From NCBI GenBank assembly GCA_965222835.1, contig CBDCUQ010000004.1:620001-684000 (forward strand): DNA of 64,000 nt. The letters are read 5' to 3'. Origin of the DNA: CBDCUQ01 sp965222835 (lineage in GTDB: Bacteria > Pseudomonadota > Alphaproteobacteria > Rhizobiales > Hyphomicrobiaceae). Both the position numbers and the translations under genes were made by a program. The notes beneath the pieces were generated by a model. It searched no databases, was not told where the DNA came from, and saw nothing but the letters and a program-made list of their open reading frames with translations. Below, in pieces: positions 8,536-18,337 of this stretch (its first letter is position 1; each line of letters starts with the position of its first letter).

Positions 8536-9402
8536 TCAGCCCGCGATCGCAACGGTGCCGGCCGCGATAAGGAGGGTTGCGCCAAGACCCTTCTGTAACA
8601 TGTGTCCGCCGGGCAAAAACTTTTCGGCCAGCACGATGAGTGTCAGTCCGGCGATCCACACAAGGTTCATGACACCGCCGGCAAACAGAAGGAGCATCAA
8701 TACCCAGCAACATCCCGTACAGTAGAGGCCATGTTCCACTCCCATGCGCAGGGCGCCAAAGTGACCGGGCTGCCAGTGTCGCGCCAGATATTCCACGGGC
8801 GATCGGCAGTGCTCAAGACAGACGGATTTCAGGGGTGTGAGCTGATAGAGACCTGCCGCGGCGAGTAGGGCGACGGTCAGTGTCTGTGACGTCGGCCACA
8901 TCTTCATGCTGTTGAGGGCGCCGGTGTGTTCGAGCAGCCACTGCAATCCAGTCGCGACAATGCTGAAGGCGAGCCAGTTCACGAGATAGCCGGCCGCAAA
9001 AGCTACGCTGCTGCCGAAGGCTGCTGTCTTCTGACCTCGCAGTTCTGCCCGATTGCGGGTACGGGCGTGGAGCAGGATGATCGGGGCGGCACTCGGCAGC
9101 ATCATGGCGACCATCATCACCCACCACATCATGAGCATGGTCAGTGCATGGCTTGCGGTCCATTCAATTGGGCTGGATGCGGCTGCCGGTGGCGGAAAAC
9201 GCCACGTCGACATGCCGAGGACACTCATGCCTGTCCCCGCACCGTTTATAACGTGCCACCAGGCGAGCGCGATCAGAATGACGAGGGCGCTTGCAACGAT
9301 ACGACGTTCGTTGCGTAAGGCCTGCTCGACGGCGTGATCGAGCGTCATGCGCGTACCTGTATTGCTTGTCGGGCCGTTGAGGTCAGGCTGATCGTTTACC
9401 AT
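8536..9402 (-). CDS. DUF2182 integral membrane protein
   Basis: Up to 288 residues with about six to seven membrane helices. The DUF2182 signature is present: a helix with MLMMWWVMMVAMMLPSAAP, then LLHAR, and later YQLTPLKSVCLEHCRSP and GLYCTGCCW cysteine clusters that suggest metal binding. The family is described only as a predicted metal-binding membrane protein. It starts three bases after the stop of the DUF1326 gene, so the two are translationally coupled. An internal ATG at 9348 is an alternative start. Confidence 0.8.
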   Translation of the reverse strand: MVNDQPDLNGPTSNTGTRMTLDHAVEQALRNERRIVASALVILIALAWWHVINGAGTGMSVLGMSTWRFPPPAAASSPIEWTASHALTMLMMWWVMMVAMMLPSAAPIILLHARTRNRAELRGQKTAAFGSSVAFAAGYLVNWLAFSIVATGLQWLLEHTGALNSMKMWPTSQTLTVALLAAAGLYQLTPLKSVCLEHCRSPVEYLARHWQPGHFGALRMGVEHGLYCTGCCWVLMLLLFAGGVMNLVWIAGLTLIVLAEKFLPGGHMLQKGLGATLLIAAGTVAIAG

Positions 9403-9405
9403 TCG

Positions 9406-10056
9406 TCATGTGGTTGATCGCTCCTCGATAATTCCGTGGGGGCCGTAGGCGGCCTGCCACATGACACCGTAGACCTTGTCGTGGGTCATGCCAAAGTCAT
9501 CGCCTTGGCTCTGAAAGGCCGCGCTGGCCATTTCTGCCTTCCTAAACTCGAAGCCGGTAGGAAGAACGATTTGCGCGAAGTGGTCGGCTCCGGTGACCGG
9601 GTTCTTGATCGGTTCGAGCTTCAGCTCGAGCACGCCCGGGACTTCGAAACGTCCGGTTCGCGTGGTCAAATCGCAGGCGAAACCGATTTTCGCAAAGATG
9701 GGGTCGAGCTCACGTTCAATGGTTGAGGCATAGATGTTGAACACCGTCGTTGGCTCTTGCTCCTCGCCACCGAGAATGGCGAAGAGGGCTTCGCGCTGGC
9801 GATCATCTGCGTGCTCATCGATGAAACCCTGTACGGTGCCGCCACCCTCATGGACGGGGCCGGGCCAGCGAAACCGGGTGCCAATCACAAGACCGTCAAG
9901 GCGTACGTCTCCGAAATGCCCGTTCTCGATAAGATGGGCTTCAAGCCCGCGGCACCATCCATTGGTTGGTTTGCCGTTGAACTCACAAGGGCAGCCGTAA
10001 TCGCAGCTGCAGGCTCCGATTTTCGGGCCCTCTATCATCCAGTCGACGTAGGCCAT
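9406..10056 (-). CDS. DUF1326 domain protein
   Basis: 216 residues. The N-terminal GACSCDYGCPCEFNGKPTNG motif, with four cysteines in a short span, is typical of DUF1326 and looks like a metal or redox site. The rest is beta-rich with no signal peptide, so it is probably cytoplasmic. AGAGGT lies before the ATG at 10056. DUF1326 and DUF2182 genes are commonly adjacent, as here, suggesting a joint role, perhaps in metal handling; none is proven. Confidence 0.85.
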   Translation of the reverse strand: MAYVDWMIEGPKIGACSCDYGCPCEFNGKPTNGWCRGLEAHLIENGHFGDVRLDGLVIGTRFRWPGPVHEGGGTVQGFIDEHADDRQREALFAILGGEEQEPTTVFNIYASTIERELDPIFAKIGFACDLTTRTGRFEVPGVLELKLEPIKNPVTGADHFAQIVLPTGFEFRKAEMASAAFQSQGDDFGMTHDKVYGVMWQAAYGPHGIIEERSTT

Positions 10057-10132
10057 GGCGGACCTCTCTTGAAAAACGGCCGTGTGCTTTGCGTTTCATC
10101 GCTCACTTATCCGTGAGACGAGGGGAAACGGT

Positions 10133-10153
10133 GGTGTGCATTGTCAGCACACC
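10133..10153. terminator. Short hairpin between the DUF1326 and secreted-protein genes
   Basis: GGTGTGC and GCACACC form a seven-base stem with a seven-base loop. There is no T-run on either side, so it is at best a weak terminator or an mRNA-end structure. Confidence 0.25.
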
Positions 10154-10268
10154 ATGGGCGCGATCTCAATTCAATCCTTTCTGTTGATGCGTAGAGTACT
10201 GAGCCGGGTAAGCCTTCATTGGGTACGTTACAAGGGGAAGCCTTGTTTCCCGGTTCGGTGGTCAGACG

Positions 10269-10634
10269 TTACATGTCCTTCTCAGCATTGCGCGCCTTAA
10301 TTTCGCGCTGGCAGATCTCGCGCCATCTGCTCTTGCTGATGTGCGTCTCGCGATCCCATGTCTCCATGCACGCTTCGAGTGTCTCCGTTTGCGAGTAGAA
10401 CAAACCCTCAGAATCTGCTTCGGCGCCCTCTTTATCGACGCCGGCATCGTCCGGACGGTAAAGGCGCGTGCCCTTTCGTCCTGCGGTCCGAAGGACTGGT
10501 ACCTGAGATTTGCTGACATCCATAGCTTTGGCACCCAGCTTATGGCTGGAGACGGCCCGGGCGGGCGTAATCATCACGCTTGCCGTCACCAGCCAAGCGA
10601 GCGCGAATAATTTCTGAAGATGAGAAGAGTGCAT
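10269..10634 (-). CDS. Small secreted protein of unknown function
   Basis: 121 residues with a signal peptide (LFALAWLVTASVMITPARA, cleavage near residue 27). The mature part ends in a conserved-looking block: CMETWDRETHISKSRWREIC, with two cysteines that could form a disulphide. Similar Trp/Cys blocks occur in small exported proteins of Hyphomicrobiales, from memory of that group, but no function is assigned. It stands alone on the minus strand. Confidence 0.6.
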   Translation of the reverse strand: MHSSHLQKLFALAWLVTASVMITPARAVSSHKLGAKAMDVSKSQVPVLRTAGRKGTRLYRPDDAGVDKEGAEADSEGLFYSQTETLEACMETWDRETHISKSRWREICQREIKARNAEKDM

Positions 10635-10861
10635 GGCAAGCTCGTTTATCTAAGCCAATTGCCCTCACCCGAAAAAAATAGCTCCAAAAAAGCAGCATGA
10701 CAAGGCAGTCCGTAATCCGGCCCAAAACAGATGTCCGACTTGGCAGTACGTTAACGGGCAGGGCAGCGAAATCATTGGCCGGCCGTCGTAGTAACACTCA
10801 GATCTAGCGCGGCGGCGACGACTCAAGCTGTCATCTTATGGGCCTCCCCATTTGAAATTTC

Positions 10862-12199
10862 CTATTTCTGGATTGGCAGTCGAAACGTCACCTGCAAGCC
10901 GCCCTTGTCTCTGTTCGCGATGGTGATGTCGCCGCCGTGGCTGCGGGCGATGGATCGGGCGACGGTGAGGCCGAGACCGTAACCGCCCGTCGAACGGTCG
11001 CGCGAATTATCGAGCCGAAAGAATGGGTCAAAGACCATATCGAGCTTTTCGGCGGGAATGCCGGGGCCGCGGTCGACAATCGTCACAACCACCTCGGTTG
11101 GGGTCGTTTGCGTGGTGATGCCCGCGCGGCCGCCATGCTTCAGCGCGTTGCCGACAACATTAGACAGTGCGCGCTTTAGGGCGAGATGCCGTCCCTTTAC
11201 AACAACATTGCGGGGCGTGTCGAAAGAAATTTCCTCTCCCGCATCTGTCGCGTCGTCGGCGATTGTCTGCAGGATTGCCGTCAGATCAACCTGCTCCAAG
11301 GGTTCCTGCTCGGCATTTTCCCGCAGAAATCCGAGCGTGGCGTCGATCATGGCCTCCATTTCGTTAATGTCGCGCTCGAAAGCCTCTTTGGTTTCGCTAT
11401 CGGTGACCGCGTTTGCACGTAGGCGAAGACGTGTGAGCGGGGTGCGCAGGTCGTGGCTGACGGCTGCCAGCATCTGCGTTCGATCGGTGATGAGGCGACC
11501 AATTCGCCGGTGCATCTCGTTGATGGCCGCGGCTAGGGTGCGAACCTCTTGCGTGCCGGCTTCGGCCACGCCTTGACCACCTTCGCCACCCACGAAGAGT
11601 GCGCCCGCGTCTTCGGACAGGCGCTCAAGAGGCCGTGTCAACCAGCGGCTCAGTAAGACAGCAAGCGTTATGATTCCCAATGTGCCGACCAGCGTCGAAA
11701 TGAGAAAGCTTGGTGCTGTAATTTGTGTGGGGCGCACCTTGGCAAGCGTGACGTTGAGCCAGCTTTTGTCTTCCAGGCTGAGAGAGATCAGCGTTGTGTG
11801 CTCGGCGAGTTCGGGTTGAGTGTCCAAGGCATTGCTGGTGCCGACTATGAGGCCGCCTTCGGTAAGGTGCGGTGCGCGTTCGAGCAGCAAATCGCGGAGG
11901 AGTGCCGCGGAGGCATCCAGATTTCCGCCTCTGATGGACATTGGCTGCTCGCTCCAATGCAACTCCAGGGGGCCACCTGAGAGCCGATGGGCTGTGTCAT
12001 CCCGCTCCGGTGCCGCGATGGATGTAATGGTTTTTGCCAGCACCAGGATGCGTTCGGCTATGCGGCTGGCGTTTGATTGCATCAGTTCGCGTTCGCCGGC
12101 AGCTTGGTACAGGTATTGTGCCAGGAAGAGCGTGGATCCAAGACCAAGCACCAACACAAGGATCGCACGGCCGGCGATGGTGTCGGTGAGGTAGGTCAT
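10862..12199 (-). CDS. Sensor histidine kinase of the metal-efflux operon
   Basis: 445 residues: membrane helix (11-31), periplasmic sensor domain (~35-160), second helix (~165-185), HAMP linker, HisKA domain with His249 in AAVSHDLRTPLTR, and an HATPase domain with an N-box (NVVGNALKHG), G1 (DRGPGIP) and G2 (GGYGLGL). It should phosphorylate the response regulator encoded just upstream, whose gene it overlaps by four bases. It is the last gene of the efflux operon, so the periplasmic domain probably senses the exported metal. The metal is not identifiable from sequence. Confidence 0.92.
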   Translation of the reverse strand: MTYLTDTIAGRAILVLVLGLGSTLFLAQYLYQAAGERELMQSNASRIAERILVLAKTITSIAAPERDDTAHRLSGGPLELHWSEQPMSIRGGNLDASAALLRDLLLERAPHLTEGGLIVGTSNALDTQPELAEHTTLISLSLEDKSWLNVTLAKVRPTQITAPSFLISTLVGTLGIITLAVLLSRWLTRPLERLSEDAGALFVGGEGGQGVAEAGTQEVRTLAAAINEMHRRIGRLITDRTQMLAAVSHDLRTPLTRLRLRANAVTDSETKEAFERDINEMEAMIDATLGFLRENAEQEPLEQVDLTAILQTIADDATDAGEEISFDTPRNVVVKGRHLALKRALSNVVGNALKHGGRAGITTQTTPTEVVVTIVDRGPGIPAEKLDMVFDPFFRLDNSRDRSTGGYGLGLTVARSIARSHGGDITIANRDKGGLQVTFRLPIQK

Positions 12200-12978
12200 G
12201 CGCGTGTCACCTCGGCAGCAAGCATGTAGCCGGCACCGCGGACCGTTTTGATGAGGCTTTCACCGTTTTCGTTTGCATCGATCTTGCGGCGCAGGCGGCT
12301 TACCTGAACGTCAATGCTTCGATCGAAGCCTGCCGGTGTCTTTTTTCGCGTAACCTCAATGAGGTAGTCGCGGTCGAGGACGCGTTGCGGGGCTTCGAGG
12401 AAGGTCAGCAGGAGATCGTATTCGCCGACTGACAGGTCGATGATTACGTCGTCTGGATTGCGGAGCTCGCGGCGCAGTGTGTCGAGCTTCCATCCCGCGA
12501 ACACGATGACTCGTCCGGTCTTCACGGATCCATCTGGGCTATCCATGCGTGACCGGCGGATCAGGGCTTTGACCCGGGCCATGAGCTCGGGCGGACTGAA
12601 TGGTTTTGCAACGTAGTCGTCGGCGCCCATCTCCAGGCCGACGATATGATCCGTCTCCGATCCCTTTGCTGTCAGCATTAGGATGGGAACGGTGGAATGC
12701 GTGCGCAGATTGCGGCAAATTTCGAGGCCGTTTGTGCCAGGTAACATGACATCGAGAATTAGCAGGTCGACTGAAGCATCCGCAATATGGTGTGCCACGT
12801 CACGGCCGTCGCCGATGGGGGTCACGCGATAGCCGTTTTCGCGCAGGTAGGCCGCAAGCAGCCGGCGCAGTTCCGGGTCGTCGTCGCACAGGAGAATGTG
12901 TGCGTCAGGCGGTGGCGAGGGCGCGCGATGGGTCGGCTCGCCGTCTTGGTTCTTTTCCTCGCTCAACCTTGGCGTCAT
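12196..12978 (-). CDS. OmpR-family response regulator
   Basis: 260 residues. The receiver domain has the acidic DDD near residue 32, phospho-acceptor Asp76 (LLILDVMLPG) and conserved Lys125 (YVAKPF). The C-terminal winged helix (about 160-258) ends with RSIDVQVSRLRRKID and a TVRGAGYML segment typical of OmpR/PhoB proteins. A 25-residue N-terminal extension precedes the receiver. The gene starts 12 bases after the small periplasmic gene and overlaps the kinase gene by four bases. It probably activates the whole efflux operon. Confidence 0.92.
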   Translation of the reverse strand: MTPRLSEEKNQDGEPTHRAPSPPPDAHILLCDDDPELRRLLAAYLRENGYRVTPIGDGRDVAHHIADASVDLLILDVMLPGTNGLEICRNLRTHSTVPILMLTAKGSETDHIVGLEMGADDYVAKPFSPPELMARVKALIRRSRMDSPDGSVKTGRVIVFAGWKLDTLRRELRNPDDVIIDLSVGEYDLLLTFLEAPQRVLDRDYLIEVTRKKTPAGFDRSIDVQVSRLRRKIDANENGESLIKTVRGAGYMLAAEVTRA

Positions 12979-12990
12979 GCCTCATATGGC

Positions 12991-13380
12991 CTATTTCATT
13001 GGCGTCAAACGTGCTTGGAAGCTTTCCCCGCCGACGTTTTTGGTTTTGACGATGACCTTCATGCCCTTTGCCGCAACAAAGTTACCGGATGCTTTCATGG
13101 TATTTCCGCCGGCTGGTGCGAAGTCTACCTTATACTTCTTACCACGGACCAAAACTTTGCCCTCGGCGCTGCCGCCTGCCGTGTCAATGGGTGCTTCGTC
13201 GCTGTCTGAAACATAGAGTGTGAGTTCGCCACCGTTGGCGACAAGCTCCCAATGTTGCGCACCGCCGCCGGCATCGATGATGTGGCCGCCGTTGGGCCCC
13301 CTGCTGAACTTGCTGTCAGTATGGGCCAGAACGGGCGTTGCAAAAGCCAGCGCAACAATGAGGACAATTTTGTTCAGCAT
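12991..13380 (-). CDS. Small periplasmic protein in the efflux operon
   Basis: 129 residues with a signal peptide (MLNKIVLIVALAFATPVLAH). The mature protein is beta-rich and begins HTDSKFSRGPNGGHI, so it carries early histidines that may bind metal. The rest resembles a small beta-sandwich (HWELVANGGELTLYVSD, later ASGNFVAAKGMKVIVKT). Located between the RND pump and the two-component genes, it may act as a periplasmic metal-binding accessory. I do not recognise a named family. Confidence 0.65.
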   Translation of the reverse strand: MLNKIVLIVALAFATPVLAHTDSKFSRGPNGGHIIDAGGGAQHWELVANGGELTLYVSDSDEAPIDTAGGSAEGKVLVRGKKYKVDFAPAGGNTMKASGNFVAAKGMKVIVKTKNVGGESFQARLTPMK

Positions 13381-13415
13381 CTGAGATGTCTCCCTTTGAG
13401 AAGTTCAATGTTCAT

Positions 13416-16400
13416 TCAGTAGGCCTGTTCAACTGAGGGCGTGAGGCCGGTCTCACCGCGTCCTGCTATCAACCGGCGAAGAGGCACTTCGCCGTATCGC
13501 AGGAACAGGATCGGAGTAAGGATCGTATCCAAAAGTGTGGAGCTGATGAGGCCACCGAAAATCGTGATCGCTACGGGGTGAAGAATCTCTTTTCCCGGTG
13601 CATCTGCGCCGATCATCAGCGGGACAAGCGCAAGGCCTGCGGACAGTGCGGTCATCAAGACGGGGACAAGTCGCTCTAAGCTCCCGCGCACGATCATTTT
13701 GCTGCCAAATATTTCTCCCTCCATCAGCACCAAATTTATGTAGTGGCTGATCTTGAGAATGCCATTGCGTGCGGATATGCCGGCGAGCGTAATGAAGCCG
13801 ATCATCGTGGCGACCGATAGCGTTTCGCCTGCAATCCAAATTGCAATGGCGCTGCCAATCAAGGCCAAGGGGATGTTGCCCATGATGATAAAAGCAAGCA
13901 CGGCCGACTTATAGCGGCTGTAGAGCACGGTAAAGATACCCGCCAGGGAAATGAGGGAGAGAAGCGCGATGACGCGCGAGGCCTCTTCCTGCGACTGGAA
14001 CGTGCCTTCGAGCGATGTGAAATAACCAGAGGGCAACTGCACCTCGTCGAGCATGGCCCGGATATCTTCGATAATCCGAGACATGTCGGAGCCATCGGAG
14101 TTGGCGAGGATGTAGGTGCGCCGCTTGGCGTTCTCACGCGAGATCTGGTTTGGACCATCGGTTTCGACGATGGAGGCAAAAATGGAGAGCGGAATGGGGC
14201 CGGATGGCGTTCCTATCTTTAGGTTTTTCAGCCCTTCTGTCGTCCGGTCCTTGTCGAGGACGCGCAAGACGACGTTATAGCGCCTGTTGCCTTCGACAAT
14301 CTGCGAGACCACGCGGCCGTTGATGAGGGTTGATAAGGCGTCCGTTACAGCCGCGGGGGTAATGCCATGGGCGTAAGCTTTCTCATAGTCGACAGCCACC
14401 TGGACCTGAGGGATGCGCACCTGCCGTTCGACGGAGATGTCGACAAGACCCGGAATTTTTTCCATCCGTGTCTTGAGCTGATCTGCAACATTGCGAAGCG
14501 TGTCGAGATCTTCGCCGAAGACTTTGAGCGCGATCTGCGCGCGCACCCCCGAAAGCATGTGGTCAAGCCGATGCGATATCGGTTTTCCGACGTTGATGCT
14601 GGCGGGCAGGACCGCAAGACGGGCACGGATATCAGCAATGATTTCTTCACCCTCGCGCTTCGAGGGCTCCAAATCCACATCAATTTCCGCCGAATGCACA
14701 CCCTCAGCGTGCTCATCGAGCTCGGCCCGACCGGTCCGGCGACCGACCGTTTTCACCTCAGGTACTTGCAGGATTAGCCGCTCGGCGATGAGCCCGACAC
14801 GATGGGATTCGGCAAGCGAGATGCCGGGACGAAACAGCATTGAAATCGTGAGGGTGCCTTCATTGAAAGCCGGAAGAAAGGATCGCGGCAGGTTTAGTGC
14901 CGATGCGGCGGCGGCGATAACGGCGGCTATGACGCTTACGATTACGAAGGCCTGGTTGTGAAAAGCCCAACTCAGGAGACGCCGGTTGCCGGTCTTGAGT
15001 GTGCGGACCAGGCCCGTGTCGCCGCGGGCCATGGCGCGGGACTTCGGCAAGAGATAGTAACAAAGCACAGGTGTCAGGGTAATTGCCGTTATCAGGCTCG
15101 CTAAGATCGAGACAATGTAGGCAACGCCGAGTGGCGCGAACAGCCGGCCTTCAATTCCCGACAGGGCGAACAAGGGAACGAAGACGAGAATGATGATGGC
15201 CGTGGCGTAGATAATGCCGGAACGCACCTCTTGTGACGCGTTTGCAATGACCCGCGGGGCCGGTTGCGGTGCTGCGCTTGCCGCATTCTCGCGCAGCCGG
15301 CGAAACACGTTCTCGACGCCGACCACGGCGTCGTCGACAAGCTCACCGATTGCGATGGCCAATCCGCCGAGCGTCATGGTGTTGATGGTCAGCCCAAACC
15401 ATTGAAACACAATCACGGTGATCAGGATTGAGATGGGGATGGCGGTTAGGGAGATGGCGGTGGTGCGCCAGTTGAGGAGAAAGGCGAACAAGACGACCGC
15501 AACGACGATCATCGCTTCGACGAGCACTTGCTGCACGTTATCGACCGAGGCCTTGATGAAGTCGGCCTGTCGGAAAAGGACGTTGATTGCGACGTCCTCG
15601 GGCAAATCCGCGGACTTGAGGTTTTGAAGGGCTTCCTCGATTTCCCGTGTCAGCCGTAGGCTGTCAGCGGCGGGTTGTTTTTGCACCGAGAGGATGACGG
15701 CGGGGTTGCCCATGTAACCCGCGTCGCCGCGTTTTACCCGGGCGGCGTAGTCGACCTGCGCAACCTGGGAGAGCCGTATTGGTACGTCGTCGCGGAATGC
15801 AACGGGCAGATTGCGCAAGTCTTCGAGCTTGGTCGTGCGTCCGAGATTTCGGATCAGGTATTCGCGGGCGTGCTGGTCGACAAATCCTCCCGCCGTATTG
15901 GTGCCGAATTTCGAAATGGCCGCTTCGACTTGCTCGCGGCTGACGTGAAGGAGGCTCAACTGTTCAGAATCGAGGAAGATCCGATATTGACGGACCTCCC
16001 CGCCGATGGGGATGACCTGCGCCACGCCGGGAATGGTGAGCAGGCGCGGTCTTAAGACCCAGTCTGCCAACTCGCGTATTTCCATGGGCGACCGCGTCTC
16101 GCTGGCGACCGCAATCAGCATGATCTCGCCCATGATGGAAGTGACCGGCGCAAGCTGCGGCACCACCCCTTGGGGCAATTGCTCGCGTACGATATCGAGC
16201 CCCTCAGTGACCAGCTGGCGATTGCGATAGATGTCCGTTCCCCAGTCAAATTCGACGTAGATGATGGACAAGCCAACGCCGGATACGGACCTGACCCGGG
16301 TCACACCTGAGATGCCGTTCATGGCCGTTTCGATGGGGAATGTGACGAGGGCCTCCACCTCTTCCGGCGCCAGGCCTTCGGCTTCGGTCATGAGGGTGAC

Positions 16401-16538
16401 GGTGGGACGGTTGAGGTCGGGAAAGACGTCGACCGGCAAAGTCCTTAGCGAAAACGCACCGTAAACAATGAGCAGGCCGGACAGCACCAGCACGAACAAG
16501 CGGTTGTTCAGACTTGTCGTGACGAGCCAATTAAACAT
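13416..16538 (-). CDS. CusA/CzcA-type heavy-metal RND efflux pump
   Basis: 1040 residues, the usual length of the inner-membrane subunit of a heavy-metal efflux RND system. It has the first helix, a large periplasmic domain, the helix-4 region LGGLAIAIGELVDDAVVGVE, a second periplasmic domain, and the C-terminal helix bundle with TLAGISARNGILKISHYI. These pumps use the proton gradient to expel metal cations across both membranes with an adaptor and an outer-membrane channel. The adaptor gene lies 12 bp upstream. No outer-membrane factor gene is in the window. The GELVDDAVV signature indicates the HME branch; the metal cannot be stated. Confidence 0.92.
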   Translation of the reverse strand: MFNWLVTTSLNNRLFVLVLSGLLIVYGAFSLRTLPVDVFPDLNRPTVTLMTEAEGLAPEEVEALVTFPIETAMNGISGVTRVRSVSGVGLSIIYVEFDWGTDIYRNRQLVTEGLDIVREQLPQGVVPQLAPVTSIMGEIMLIAVASETRSPMEIRELADWVLRPRLLTIPGVAQVIPIGGEVRQYRIFLDSEQLSLLHVSREQVEAAISKFGTNTAGGFVDQHAREYLIRNLGRTTKLEDLRNLPVAFRDDVPIRLSQVAQVDYAARVKRGDAGYMGNPAVILSVQKQPAADSLRLTREIEEALQNLKSADLPEDVAINVLFRQADFIKASVDNVQQVLVEAMIVVAVVLFAFLLNWRTTAISLTAIPISILITVIVFQWFGLTINTMTLGGLAIAIGELVDDAVVGVENVFRRLRENAASAAPQPAPRVIANASQEVRSGIIYATAIIILVFVPLFALSGIEGRLFAPLGVAYIVSILASLITAITLTPVLCYYLLPKSRAMARGDTGLVRTLKTGNRRLLSWAFHNQAFVIVSVIAAVIAAAASALNLPRSFLPAFNEGTLTISMLFRPGISLAESHRVGLIAERLILQVPEVKTVGRRTGRAELDEHAEGVHSAEIDVDLEPSKREGEEIIADIRARLAVLPASINVGKPISHRLDHMLSGVRAQIALKVFGEDLDTLRNVADQLKTRMEKIPGLVDISVERQVRIPQVQVAVDYEKAYAHGITPAAVTDALSTLINGRVVSQIVEGNRRYNVVLRVLDKDRTTEGLKNLKIGTPSGPIPLSIFASIVETDGPNQISRENAKRRTYILANSDGSDMSRIIEDIRAMLDEVQLPSGYFTSLEGTFQSQEEASRVIALLSLISLAGIFTVLYSRYKSAVLAFIIMGNIPLALIGSAIAIWIAGETLSVATMIGFITLAGISARNGILKISHYINLVLMEGEIFGSKMIVRGSLERLVPVLMTALSAGLALVPLMIGADAPGKEILHPVAITIFGGLISSTLLDTILTPILFLRYGEVPLRRLIAGRGETGLTPSVEQAY

Positions 16539-16550
16539 GGTTGCTGGCCT

Positions 16551-18263
16551 CTATCGCACTTGGTTGAGTAGCGTGACGCCTTCGGTCACGACACGCTGAT
16601 CGGGCTCCAAGCCGGCCCTTATGACGACGGAGTCGCCGTCGAATGGCTCGGCGTCGACCACCTGTGGTTCGAAGCGTTCCGGCGCCGTTTTGATCCAAAC
16701 GATTGGCAGTCCGGTTGCGCCACGTACTACGGCGGACGCCGGCAGAACGATGCCTTCGGTCTTGTCCTTCAATTGGAGGACAACGCGCGCGGTCATGCCG
16801 ACGGCAATGTCGGAGACAGGGTCTACGACTCTGAAATTCAGGATGGTGGCGTGGTTGCGCAGTGCCAAGCCACGGCCAAGGTACTCGAGGTCGAGCGCGT
16901 AAATGTCATGCACGGTTGCCATGGCGGAGGCGAGATCGTTGACGACTTCGGGATGCGCGGTCGTTGCTTCGATCCAGAACTCGTTCGGATCGATGATCTC
17001 GAAGAGAATGTCGCGGGGATCGACGACTTGGCCGACCACGACGCGGGCTGCGGAAATGACGCCCGAGATGGGGGCCACTAGCGGTTCTCTTGCGTTGGTG
17101 CTTGGCAACAATTGCTCGCGCCGTTTGGTCAGCGCCTGAAGCTCGCCTTTGACTTCTTCGAGCTTCACCTGGGGTACGGCGCCGCCGGACCTTTGGTATC
17201 GCGCAAGGATGGCGCGGTTTTTGGCGATGCGGGCTTCCGTTTCGGCGATTTGACTGACGATGTTGGCGCGATCGGCGGCTTCAATGTACGTCTCGACGTA
17301 GCCGAGCACCTGGCCGGCTTCGACTTTCATCCCCGTAAACCCGACACGACCTTCAACGGCTTGGAAGCGGCCCGGCCTGTCGGGTTGCACGCGTCCGAGG
17401 TTTTGCGGTCCAACCGTGACACGTCCACTCAAGGTCACCGTTTTGGCGGCTTTGGTGCGCTCGACAACTTGCGTGCGGATCGACAGCAAATGTTGGGTGG
17501 CTTTGGGCACGAACAACGTGGCATCGGGCATGCGTTGCGGCTGGTCGGTGGCCATTGTGGACGGGACGCTGGGCAAGGCATCGGCGTGTTTTTCGGCCGC
17601 GCGCGCGATGTCGCTTCCATTGATCACAAAAAACGCGCCGATGATGAAGGCGCTTGCGGTGCGACGCGCGCCTTTCTCGTCGCTGCTGCCCGATTGACCA
17701 TGTGGATTGCGGCGGCCGCGCAGAAGCAGGGTGAGTAGGACGCCGGCAATGAAGCTTGCGCCAATAATCCAAAGCATGCGTGGATCTTCGTGCAGATGCC
17801 CATGATGGGCGTCGTCTGCGTGCCCGGCACTCATCGCGCTTTCGAGACTTTGTGGGACTTCGAGCCGGCCGGTCAGAAGATCTTCGTCACCGTTGGCGAG
17901 GGTGAGCGCGAAGATGAGGTCGACGCTTTCGCCTTTCACGATCCACGGTGCTTTCACGGTAAAGACGCCGTCGCCTTCGGGTTTGGCGTCAACCGTATCG
18001 TCATCGGCGGATACGGAGAGGCGTGCCCCCGCGATTGGGCGGTTGGTGGCAAACGCGTGTAGGAAAACCGTGAGCCGGTCCTTGCCGGACAGGACGCCGA
18101 CCAGCTCCAGCTCGGGGGTTACGGCGATGACGCGCGGGGCGACGGGCAAGTTCAGCGGCGGCGGCTTGTCGTGATCATGGCCTTCGTGCGCCTGGGCTGT
18201 CAGGGCGGACAGGGCCAGCAGGACGGCTGTCAGCCACGCCCTCTTCGAAAGATCAGAAATCAT
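16551..18263 (-). CDS. RND efflux periplasmic adaptor with histidine-rich N-terminal domain
   Basis: About 570 residues. A signal peptide (LTAVLLALSALTAQA) is followed at once by HEGHDHDKPP, a likely metal-binding tail, then a beta domain (~40-150). Next are an HADDAHHGHLHED segment and two hydrophobic stretches (about 180-225). The rest is a standard adaptor: beta-barrel and lipoyl parts (GRVGFTGMKVEAGQVLGYVE), a helical hairpin, and APISGVISAARVVVGQVVDP. It is longer than a typical CusB or CzcB because of the N-terminal domain and internal membrane segments. The ATG at 18263 is chosen to expose the signal peptide. First gene of the five-gene operon. Confidence 0.88.
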   Translation of the reverse strand: MISDLSKRAWLTAVLLALSALTAQAHEGHDHDKPPPLNLPVAPRVIAVTPELELVGVLSGKDRLTVFLHAFATNRPIAGARLSVSADDDTVDAKPEGDGVFTVKAPWIVKGESVDLIFALTLANGDEDLLTGRLEVPQSLESAMSAGHADDAHHGHLHEDPRMLWIIGASFIAGVLLTLLLRGRRNPHGQSGSSDEKGARRTASAFIIGAFFVINGSDIARAAEKHADALPSVPSTMATDQPQRMPDATLFVPKATQHLLSIRTQVVERTKAAKTVTLSGRVTVGPQNLGRVQPDRPGRFQAVEGRVGFTGMKVEAGQVLGYVETYIEAADRANIVSQIAETEARIAKNRAILARYQRSGGAVPQVKLEEVKGELQALTKRREQLLPSTNAREPLVAPISGVISAARVVVGQVVDPRDILFEIIDPNEFWIEATTAHPEVVNDLASAMATVHDIYALDLEYLGRGLALRNHATILNFRVVDPVSDIAVGMTARVVLQLKDKTEGIVLPASAVVRGATGLPIVWIKTAPERFEPQVVDAEPFDGDSVVIRAGLEPDQRVVTEGVTLLNQVR

Positions 18264-18337
18264 CGCGCTCTTCGTGTTCGGCCTACCCCCGACTCTGGCC
18301 ACTCTGCCTGAGCCGCGTTGCGGCATGATTTCGCGAT

